NCBI RefSeq assembly: GCF_008000995.1
Contig: NZ_CP042828.1
Coordinates: 1,550,001-1,614,000, forward strand
Length of the DNA stretch: 64,000 nucleotides
Reading direction: 5' to 3'
From: Ruania zhangjianzhongii
Lineage (GTDB): Bacteria; Actinomycetota; Actinomycetes; Actinomycetales; Beutenbergiaceae
The notes under the pieces are model-generated. The model saw only the letters and a list, made by a program, of their open reading frames with translations. It was not told where the DNA came from and did no database searches. The translations under genes were made by a program, and so were the position numbers. Shown here one piece after another: positions 16,404-23,018 of this stretch (positions are counted from its first letter, which is position 1; each line of letters starts with the position of its first letter).

Positions 16404-17738
16404 ATGCCTTACGGGTTCACCGCGGAGCACCTCGCGCTCGCCGACCAGGTCCGCTCCTTCGCCGATGACGTGGTCCGGCCGGCCGCCTACGACTACGACC
16501 GCAAGCGCGAGCTGCCGCTGGAGATCATCGCGCAGATGGGCCAGCACGGGATGTTCGCGCTCCCGTTCCCGGCCGAGTACGGCGGCCAGGACGACTTCGT
16601 GGGCTTCTGCCTCGCGGTGGAGCAGATCTCCCGGGTGGACCAGTCCCTGGGCGTCACCCTGGAGGCCGGCATCGGGCTCGGGGCGCTGCCGATCTTGCGG
16701 TTCGGCACCCGTGAGCAGCGCCAGCAGTGGCTGCCGGCGCTCGCCCGCGGAGAGGCCCTGGCGGCGTTCGGACTGACCGAGGCCGGCTCCGGGTCGGACG
16801 CCTCCGGCACCGCCACCACTGCCCAGCTGACCGACGGGCAGTGGGTGATCAACGGCACGAAGCAGTTCATCACCAACTCCGGCACACCGATCACCTCGGT
16901 GATCACCATTACCGCCGTCACCGGGCAGCTGAGGCGGCCGGACGGGTCCACCGTTCCGGAGCTGTCCGCGATCCTGGTCCCGGCCGGCACCCCAGGCCTG
17001 GAGGTCGGCCCGGCCTACGACAAGATCGGCTGGCACACCTCGGACACCCATCCGCTCACCCTCACCGACGTGCGCGTGCCGGAGGCGAACCTGCTCGGCG
17101 AACGCGGCCGCGGGTACGCCAACTTCGTCGCTTCCCTGGACGAGGGTCGGGTGGCGTTCGCCGCGCTGTGTTCCGGCGCCGCCGAGGGCTGCCTGGAGGA
17201 GGCGTTGGCCTACGCCAAGGAGCGGGAAGTGTTCGGTCGGCCGCTCGCGACCAACCAGTATGTCGCGTTCACCCTGGCCGAGATGCAGGCTCGGGTGCAC
17301 TCCGCGCGGCTGGCCTGGATGGAGGCTGCGCGGATGATGGCCTCCGGGGAGAGGTTCAAGCTGCAGGCCTCGCTGGCCAAGCTGATCTGCTCCCAGGCTG
17401 CCGTGGCGAATGCCCGCGACGCGTCCCAGCTCTTCGGCGGCTACGGGTTCCTCGCCGAGAACGTGGTAGCCCGGCACTACCGGGACTCGAAGGTGCTCGA
17501 GGTGGGGGAGGGCACCACCGAGGTGCAGCTGGGCGTGATCGCCCGAGAGCTCGGGCTGTGCGATACGGGGTTCAGCCACCGCCCAGCGGATGCATCGGCG
17601 GCACCGGCCGCGCCGGAGGCACCGGCTGCACCGGCTGCACCGGCTGCACCGGCTGCACCGGCGGCATCGGCGGCACCGGCCGCGCCGGAGGCACCGGCTG
17701 CACCGGCGGCACCGGCCGCGCCGGAGGCCACCGGATGA
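16404..17738 (+). CDS. acyl-CoA dehydrogenase, isovaleryl-CoA type, with Ala/Pro-rich tail
   Basis: FAD enzyme that oxidises a short branched acyl-CoA at C2-C3, here probably isovaleryl-CoA (the fadE19 position in the M. tuberculosis cluster). About 390 residues form the standard fold: FGLTEAGSGSDASG near 125-138 (FAD/substrate loop), KQFITN near 154, REVFGRPLATNQ near 275 and LFGGYGFLAEN near 343. After HRPADAS near 390-397 the protein continues for about 50 residues of APAAPEAPAAP-type repeats with no known role; the corresponding DNA is a run of GCACCGGC-like units. The stop overlaps the MaoC gene start (ATGA). Confidence 0.9.
   Translation: MPYGFTAEHLALADQVRSFADDVVRPAAYDYDRKRELPLEIIAQMGQHGMFALPFPAEYGGQDDFVGFCLAVEQISRVDQSLGVTLEAGIGLGALPILRFGTREQRQQWLPALARGEALAAFGLTEAGSGSDASGTATTAQLTDGQWVINGTKQFITNSGTPITSVITITAVTGQLRRPDGSTVPELSAILVPAGTPGLEVGPAYDKIGWHTSDTHPLTLTDVRVPEANLLGERGRGYANFVASLDEGRVAFAALCSGAAEGCLEEALAYAKEREVFGRPLATNQYVAFTLAEMQARVHSARLAWMEAARMMASGERFKLQASLAKLICSQAAVANARDASQLFGGYGFLAENVVARHYRDSKVLEVGEGTTEVQLGVIARELGLCDTGFSHRPADASAAPAAPEAPAAPAAPAAPAAPAASAAPAAPEAPAAPAAPAAPEATG
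17590..17733. repeat. GC-rich microrepeat coding the Ala/Pro tail
   Basis: Short units of the type GCACCGGCTGCACCGGCG recur through the 3' end of the acyl-CoA dehydrogenase gene and encode repeated Ala-Pro-Ala and Glu-Ala-Pro tripeptides. Such tracts vary in copy number by slippage. Confidence 0.75.
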
Positions 17739-18229
17739 GCGAGCAGCCCGAACCTGCGCCGCGGGAGATCCGCCAGCGCGGGCTGTACTACGAGGAGCTG
17801 GAGCTGGACGTGATCTACCGGCATGCTCCGGGTCGGACGCTCACCGAGAGCGACAACGTGCTCTTCTCCACGTTGAGCATGAACCCGCAGGCACTCCACC
17901 TGGACGCCGCCTGGTCGGCTGGCCAGCCGTTCGGCAAGCCGTTGATGAACTCGCTGTTCACCCTGGCCACGCTGGTCGGGCTCTCCGTGGGGCACCTGAC
18001 CCAGGGCACCACTGTGGCCAACCTTGGCTTCGAGACCGTCACCTTCCCGGCGCCGCTGTTCCACGGTGACACGCTGTACGCCTCGACTGTGGTGCAGGCG
18101 AAGCGGCCGTCGAACAGGCGCCCCGGGCAGGGTGTGGTCACCTTCGAGCACACCGGGCACAACCAGCATGGCGAGCTCGTGGCCACAGCGGTACGCTCGG
18201 CGCTCCTCTGGTTCGCTCCGACGGAGTGA
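17735..18229 (+). CDS. MaoC-family (R)-specific enoyl-CoA hydratase
   Basis: Single hotdog-fold hydratase of 164 residues. It carries the hydratase-2/MaoC type active-site pattern with an acidic residue followed by N-P-x-x-L-H (segments TESDNVLFSTLSM and NPQALHLD, about 38-58), then GKPLMNSLFTLATLVGLSVGHL. In the equivalent mycobacterial operon the homologue (Rv2499c) stands next to the CitE lyase and is assigned to itaconyl-CoA/3-methylglutaconyl-CoA hydration; the same step, giving a beta-hydroxyacyl-CoA for the lyase, is inferred here. It overlaps the dehydrogenase gene by 4 bp, so it is coupled to it. Confidence 0.88.
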   Translation: MSEQPEPAPREIRQRGLYYEELELDVIYRHAPGRTLTESDNVLFSTLSMNPQALHLDAAWSAGQPFGKPLMNSLFTLATLVGLSVGHLTQGTTVANLGFETVTFPAPLFHGDTLYASTVVQAKRPSNRRPGQGVVTFEHTGHNQHGELVATAVRSALLWFAPTE

Positions 18230-18304
18230 GAAGATGGAGGCGATCGCCCGCCGATGGGCCGACGGAGCCCGCCCGGGCGACCGCATCGATGCGAGAAAGG
18301 CACT

Positions 18305-19144
18305 ATGAGTACCAGTTCGTTCACCCTCGGACCTGCGCTGCTGTTCTGCCCGGCGGACCGGCCGGACCGGTTCACCAAAGCGGCCGAGCGGTCCGACGGC
18401 GTGATCCTCGACCTCGAGGATGCGGTGGCGAACCGGGCGAGTGCCCGGGAGGCGCTGGTGGCCCACCCGTTGGATCCCGGCCGCACGGTGGTGCGGGTGA
18501 ACGGAGTGGCCTCCGGTGAGCTCGAGGAGGATCTCTCCGCCGTGCGTGCGGCCGGCTACCACACGGTGATGCTGGCGAAGATGAGCACCCCGGAGGACGT
18601 GCAGCATCTCGACGACCTGCAGGTGCTGGCGCTGTGCGAGACCGCGCGCGGTGTGCTCGCCGCTCCGGAGATCGCCGCCGAACCGTCAGTGGTGGGGCTG
18701 ATGTGGGGCGCTGAGGACCTGATGGTCTCCCTCGGTGGCACCTCGAGCCGGTTCTCGATCAGTACTGGCGGGGTGGCCGCCCCGTACCGGCCGGTCGCCC
18801 GGCACGCCCGCTCCCGGGTGCTGCTCGCCGCCCGTGCCTTCGGCAAGGCCGCGATCGATGCGGTGCATGTGGACATCGCGGACATGATCGGGCTTCGCGC
18901 CGAGGCCGAGGACGCGGTCGCCTCCGGCTACACCGCCACTGCGTGCATCCACCCGGACCAGGTGCCGGCGGTCCGGGACGCGTACCGGCCGACCACCGAG
19001 GCGGTCGCCCGGGCCCGCCGGGTGCTCGAGGAGGCCTCCGGTGCCGGCGTGCACCGGGTTGATGACCGGATGATCGATGCGCCGATGCTCGCTCAGGCTC
19101 GTGCCGTGCTGGACCGTGCCGAGCAGCTCGGCGACGCGGACTGA
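18305..19144 (+). CDS. CitE-like beta-hydroxyacyl-CoA lyase (HpcH/HpaI family)
   Basis: TIM-barrel C-C lyase of 279 residues. Family motifs: FCPADRPDRFTKA near 15 (phosphate/CoA binding), DGVILDLEDAV near 31-41 (first metal-binding acid region), VVRVNG near 62, and CETARGVLAAPEI with GLMWGAEDLMVSLGG near 110-145 (catalytic Glu and Asp positions). The M. tuberculosis homologue Rv2498c, in the same neighbourhood, was reported as a bifunctional lyase acting on (R)-3-hydroxy-3-methylglutaryl-CoA and citramalyl-CoA, linking leucine catabolism and itaconate degradation. The ATG at 18305 follows AGAAAGG. A gap of 75 bp from the MaoC gene allows a local promoter. Confidence 0.88.
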   Translation: MSTSSFTLGPALLFCPADRPDRFTKAAERSDGVILDLEDAVANRASAREALVAHPLDPGRTVVRVNGVASGELEEDLSAVRAAGYHTVMLAKMSTPEDVQHLDDLQVLALCETARGVLAAPEIAAEPSVVGLMWGAEDLMVSLGGTSSRFSISTGGVAAPYRPVARHARSRVLLAARAFGKAAIDAVHVDIADMIGLRAEAEDAVASGYTATACIHPDQVPAVRDAYRPTTEAVARARRVLEEASGAGVHRVDDRMIDAPMLAQARAVLDRAEQLGDAD

Positions 19145-19149
19145 CGCGC

Positions 19150-20025
19150 GTGCCGGCGGCTTGGCCGCGAGGCGCGCGGGCGCTGCTCGGGATGGCCGGG
19201 CTCGGCCCGTCGCCGGAGCAGGTGGGCCAGGTGGTCCGTGGCCGCATCGTGGTGATCACCGGCGCCTCCCGCGGTATCGGAGCGCAGCTGGCGGTGCGCC
19301 TGGCCGCTGTCGGCGCCACCGTGGCGCTGCTCGCCCGGGACGCAGCGGCCCTGGAGGCTGTCGCCGCCCGCTGCGGGCCGGCGGCGCACGCCTACCCGGT
19401 GGACCTGCGCGATACCGGGGCCGCGCGTGCCGTGGCCGAACGGATCCTGGCCGAGCACGGCACACCGGCGGTGCTGGTGGCCAATGCCGGCCACTCGATC
19501 CGCCGGTCGGTGGCAGCCAGCACGGACCGGTTCCACGACATCGAACGGCTCACCGGGGTGAACTTCACCGGTCCGGTGGCGCTCACCCTGCCGCTGCTGG
19601 CGGCGATGCGTGCCGACGGCGGAGGTCACCTGGTCTGGGTCGGTTCGGCCGGAGTAGGGCTGCCTGGGCCTGGGTTCAGCGGGTATCTGGCGACGAAGGC
19701 TGCGTTCGAGGCGTGGCTGCGCTGCCTCGGCCCGGAAGCGGCCGCCGACGAGGTGCAGATCAGCACGGTGCACCTGCCCCTGGTCCGCACGGCGATGAGC
19801 GCCCCGACCCGGGGCTATGACCGGCTACCGGCGCTGACCGCGACCGATGCGGCGGCGGTGCTGTGCCGCGCGATTGTGCACCGGCCCCGGGTGATCAGCC
19901 CGTGGTGGGCGCGGCTGGGTAGCGTCCTGACCGCTGCCGCACCAGCGACCGCGGAGCGGCTGGCTGCTACGAGCATCGCCGCCGCTGGTTCGCCCGCAGG
20001 CGGGTCGAGCACCCGTGCCCGGTAG
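19150..20025 (+). CDS. short-chain dehydrogenase/reductase
   Basis: NAD(P)-dependent SDR of 291 residues with GTG start 5 bp after the lyase gene. The classical elements are complete: cofactor motif TGASRGIG (37-44), NAG (112-114), catalytic Ser166 and Tyr179-x-x-x-Lys183. An N-terminal extension of about 30 residues and a C-terminal basic, Ala-rich tail are non-standard. It overlaps the following AMP-binding gene by 11 bp, so these two are probably made together and may act on the same acyl substrate. The substrate is unknown; pairing an SDR with an acyl-CoA synthetase suggests lipid or beta-hydroxyacyl metabolism. Confidence 0.88.
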   Translation: MPAAWPRGARALLGMAGLGPSPEQVGQVVRGRIVVITGASRGIGAQLAVRLAAVGATVALLARDAAALEAVAARCGPAAHAYPVDLRDTGAARAVAERILAEHGTPAVLVANAGHSIRRSVAASTDRFHDIERLTGVNFTGPVALTLPLLAAMRADGGGHLVWVGSAGVGLPGPGFSGYLATKAAFEAWLRCLGPEAAADEVQISTVHLPLVRTAMSAPTRGYDRLPALTATDAAAVLCRAIVHRPRVISPWWARLGSVLTAAAPATAERLAATSIAAAGSPAGGSSTRAR

Positions 20026-21502
20026 CGGGCCGAGCCGCGCGGCGCGCAGTCGCCGGTCCATGTGGCACCTGGTGCCGGAGGCGGCGAGCGTGCTCCGGGC
20101 GGCGGGCCTGCGGCCGAAGGACGTCGCGGCACTGGGCGCGTTCACCGGCGTCGGCAGCAGGTGTGGCTCAGCTGGCACCGGCAGCTCTGGTGCCACCGGG
20201 CCCGAGCGTTCGGGCAGCCTTCGCGGGTATGGGCTGACCGTGGCCGGGGTGGGGATCTGGGCGGCGCGGCGCGCCAGGCACGCTCCGGTGCTCATCGACG
20301 ACGGCGGGCCGGTCAGCGGGACCGCGTTGCTGCAGCTGGTGGCGGCAATGGCGGATGACCTCCGCGACGAGCGTGCCGTAGTGGTCAGCCGGGCCGACGA
20401 CCGGCACCTGGTGGCCACGCTGATCGCCGCCGGAACGGTCGGGGTGGACGTGGTGCTCGTCGGGCCGCGGGCCGGCGCCGAGGAGGTTGCGGCAGCGCGG
20501 CAGCGGGCCGACGACCTGGCCGGGACCGGACCCCGACTGTCGGGGCAGCGACGGCGCGCACCTGCGGTGGTGTTGCACAGCTCCGGCACCACCGGTCGGC
20601 CGCACCCGCGCACCCAACGGGACGTCGGCCTCGCCCAACTGCCCACTCTCGTCTCGCTGATCGCGGCCCTCGGCCTGCGGCGGGCCGAACCGATGCTCCT
20701 CGCCGCGCCGGTCAGCCACGGACACGGCCTGTCCGCACTCGCCGCCGGGTTGCTGCTCGGGTCGCCGGTACTGCTCGGTGCCGCCCGCGCTCCGGACCGT
20801 GGGCTCAGCCAGCTGGCCGAGCACCGCGTGCGCACCTGGGTGGGGCTACCGACCCAGCTCGCCGACCTGATTACTGCCGCTGATGCCCGCCCGGGCAGCC
20901 CCGCGGGCGCTGCGCTGGGTGGACTGCGCCGAATCGTCACCGGGTCTGCGCCCCTGCCGGAGGAGCTCACCGCCGACGTGCACCGCCGGCTCGGCGAGGT
21001 GCTGGTGAACTATTACGGCAGCACCGAGGCCGGAACGGTGACTATCGCCAGGCCTGCGGACCTGGCGGCAGTACCAGCCACCGTTGGCCGCGCCGCCACC
21101 GGTGTGCAGATCGAGATCCGCGACCCGGCCGGCCGGGTCGCACCGGTGGGACAGGTCGGTGAGGTGGTGCTGCGCTCGCGGTGGCGGGCCGCCGGAGAAC
21201 CGGTGTGGATCCACAGCAAGGACCGGGGCTGGCTGGACGAGGCGGGCCGGCTGGTGCTGGTCGGGCGTAGCGACGATGCCGTGCTGGTCGGCGGGCATGT
21301 GGTCAGCCTGGCGGCGGTGACGGCCTGGCTGCGTTCCCGGCCCGGGGTGCAGGAGGTGGCCGTGCGGGTGCAGCCCGACCAGCGGCTCGGCAGTGTGCTC
21401 GCGGCTCGGGTGCGCGGCACTGTGGACCTGCCCACTTTGCACGCCGAGGCCCGGACGGCCCTCGGTGACGCGGCCGCACCGCGGCACCTGTTGCCCTGGT
21501 GA
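20015..21502 (+). CDS. AMP-binding enzyme (acyl-CoA synthetase-like), C-terminally short
   Basis: Adenylate-forming enzyme of 495 residues. Core motifs are visible: HSSGTTGRP near 187-196 (A3; the usual Lys after Pro is replaced by His), NYYGSTEAGT near 330-340 (A5), and the A7/A8 region KDRGWLDEAG near 400 followed by VGRSDD. The mobile C-terminal domain stops at APRHLLPW, just before the place where the A10 motif with its catalytic Lys should be, and no reading frame in the next 100 bp restores one. Adenylation or thioesterification may therefore be impaired or use another residue. It overlaps the SDR gene by 11 bp. The likely role, fatty- or branched-acid activation, is inferred. Confidence 0.8.
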   Translation: MPGSGPSRAARSRRSMWHLVPEAASVLRAAGLRPKDVAALGAFTGVGSRCGSAGTGSSGATGPERSGSLRGYGLTVAGVGIWAARRARHAPVLIDDGGPVSGTALLQLVAAMADDLRDERAVVVSRADDRHLVATLIAAGTVGVDVVLVGPRAGAEEVAAARQRADDLAGTGPRLSGQRRRAPAVVLHSSGTTGRPHPRTQRDVGLAQLPTLVSLIAALGLRRAEPMLLAAPVSHGHGLSALAAGLLLGSPVLLGAARAPDRGLSQLAEHRVRTWVGLPTQLADLITAADARPGSPAGAALGGLRRIVTGSAPLPEELTADVHRRLGEVLVNYYGSTEAGTVTIARPADLAAVPATVGRAATGVQIEIRDPAGRVAPVGQVGEVVLRSRWRAAGEPVWIHSKDRGWLDEAGRLVLVGRSDDAVLVGGHVVSLAAVTAWLRSRPGVQEVAVRVQPDQRLGSVLAARVRGTVDLPTLHAEARTALGDAAAPRHLLPW

Positions 21503-21626
21503 GCCACCACCAGGGCGACCCGTGCAGGCCAGGGGAGCACCGCCGTCGACGACTGTGCTGCTCCGGGCGTGACCTACCGGCTGAGCGCCGGGCATCGAGC
21601 GCCGGTGGTGCTCTAGGGTTCAACAC

Positions 21627-22769
21627 ATGGATTCCGAAGAGCGTCTGGCCGTCTTCCTCGACTACGAGAACCTCGCCCTCGGGGCGCGTGACCATCTGGG
21701 CGGGATGTCCTTCGACTTCGGTCCGATCGCCGACGCGCTCGCCGTGCGCGGCCGGGTCGTGGTGCGCCGGGCGTACGCCGACTGGTCCTACTTCGACGAG
21801 GACCGCCGTTCGCTCACCCGGCACCAGGTGGAGCTGATCGAGATGCCGCAACGGATGGGCGCCTCCCGGAAGAACGCCGCCGACATCAAGATGGTGGTGG
21901 ACGCGATCGAGATGGCGTTCGAGCGGGACTACATCTCCACGTTCGTGATGTGCACCGGGGACAGCGACTTCTCCCCGCTGGTGCACAAGCTGCGCGAGCT
22001 GAACAAGCGCGTGATCGGCGTGGGGGTGGAACTGTCCACCTCCCGGCTGCTGCCCCCGGCATGCGATGAGTTCCTGTTCTACGACCGGCTCGAAGGGGTG
22101 GAGGCGCCGGACGAGAGCGAACCGACCGAACGCCGTCGCCGAGGCCGCCGCAGTGCGAGCCCGCCGGCCACCGGCCGCTCCAGCACCGGCACCGGAGCCG
22201 CTGGCGGACCGGCTCCCGTGGTCGCCACGCCAGCCCCGGAGGATGCCGCCGACCCTGTCGCCACCTCCGCCGACGATGACGATTCCAGCGGCTCCGAGGA
22301 ATCCCAGTCGCTGGAAGTGCTGGTGGCGCAGACCCTGGCGGGGCTGCAGACCTCCTCCAGCGGCGAGATCACCGCGTCGGTGCTCAAGCGCACGCTGCTG
22401 CGCAAGGACCCCACGTTCAGCGAGTCCGACCACGGGTTCCGCAGCTTCTCCGAAGTGCTGCGCCACCTGGCCGAGCGCGGCATCGTGGAGCTGGCCGCCG
22501 GCCCGGCCGCCGGGGACCCGGAAGTGTCGCTGCCCGAACAGGGGGAGACCGAGGATGCGTTCGCGCTGCTGCGCTCGGTGGTGTCCGGCTCCGGCGGTCC
22601 GGTGCCGCTGTCCGGACTGAAGAACCAGTTGCGCAAGCAGCGGCCGGACTTCTCCGAGAAGACCCTCGGCTACCGCAGCTTCCTGCAGTTCATCAAGGGT
22701 GCCGAGGCCGCTGGCGTGGTCGTCCTGCGGTGGGACGAGGATGCCGAGGACTACCTGCTCACCGTGTGA
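21627..22769 (+). CDS. NYN-domain ribonuclease with two OST-HTH/LOTUS modules
   Basis: 380-residue predicted RNA-handling protein. Residues 1-150 are a NYN (PIN-like) nuclease domain with the acidic residues expected for metal binding: AVFLDYENL with Asp12, ADIKMVVD near 89-96, and CTGDSDFSPLV near 112-122. A disordered, Arg/Ala/Pro-rich linker (about 155-225) follows, and two OST-HTH/LOTUS winged-helix RNA-binding modules occupy about 230-300 and 308-380. It resembles Limkain-b1-type proteins found widely in bacteria but poorly characterised. It lies alone, upstream of the ileS T-box leader, in the same direction. Confidence 0.88.
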   Translation: MDSEERLAVFLDYENLALGARDHLGGMSFDFGPIADALAVRGRVVVRRAYADWSYFDEDRRSLTRHQVELIEMPQRMGASRKNAADIKMVVDAIEMAFERDYISTFVMCTGDSDFSPLVHKLRELNKRVIGVGVELSTSRLLPPACDEFLFYDRLEGVEAPDESEPTERRRRGRRSASPPATGRSSTGTGAAGGPAPVVATPAPEDAADPVATSADDDDSSGSEESQSLEVLVAQTLAGLQTSSSGEITASVLKRTLLRKDPTFSESDHGFRSFSEVLRHLAERGIVELAAGPAAGDPEVSLPEQGETEDAFALLRSVVSGSGGPVPLSGLKNQLRKQRPDFSEKTLGYRSFLQFIKGAEAAGVVVLRWDEDAEDYLLTV

Positions 22770-22816
22770 GCGTGCCGGGCGGGAATCGCCCTTGGTGCCT
22801 CCGCTAGACTGGGGGG

Positions 22817-23010
22817 CACAGGCATCGACCCGGCTATCACCGGTGAGCCTTTCGGAAGAACAGCCCTGCCGGGCCCAGTAGAACCGAACGGGTAGGCCCG
22901 TCACAGCCGCAGATGAAGTGGCGGGCCCCCTGCGGGCCGGCAAACGAGGTGGTACCGCGGGTCGCGCCTACTCGGGCGCGGATCGTCCTCGGACAGATCC
23001 GACCTCGAAG
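22817..23010 (+). ncRNA. T-box riboswitch, ileS leader, translational type
   Basis: tRNA-Ile-sensing leader of the actinobacterial class. The short Stem I holds GGCTATCACCGG with the specifier codon ATC at 22836-22838. The highly conserved T-box AACGAGGTGGTACCGCGG spans 22943-22960, and its bulge TGGT can pair with the ACCA end of uncharged tRNA-Ile. Instead of a terminator, the following 50 nt contain a GGATCG/CGATCC-like region and the GAAGGA ribosome-binding site just before the ileS ATG, which fits sequestration of the start site. A plausible -10 is TAGACT at 22805-22810. The compact Stem I matches the ultrashort ileS T-boxes known from Mycobacterium and Nocardia. Confidence 0.9.
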
Positions 23011-23018
23011 GACCGCAG

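Noticed and set aside
21503-21626. Frameshift restoring a full C-terminus to the AMP-binding enzyme
   Set aside because: All three forward frames after the stop were read; none gives a GK-containing A10 motif, so a simple frameshift does not explain the short end.
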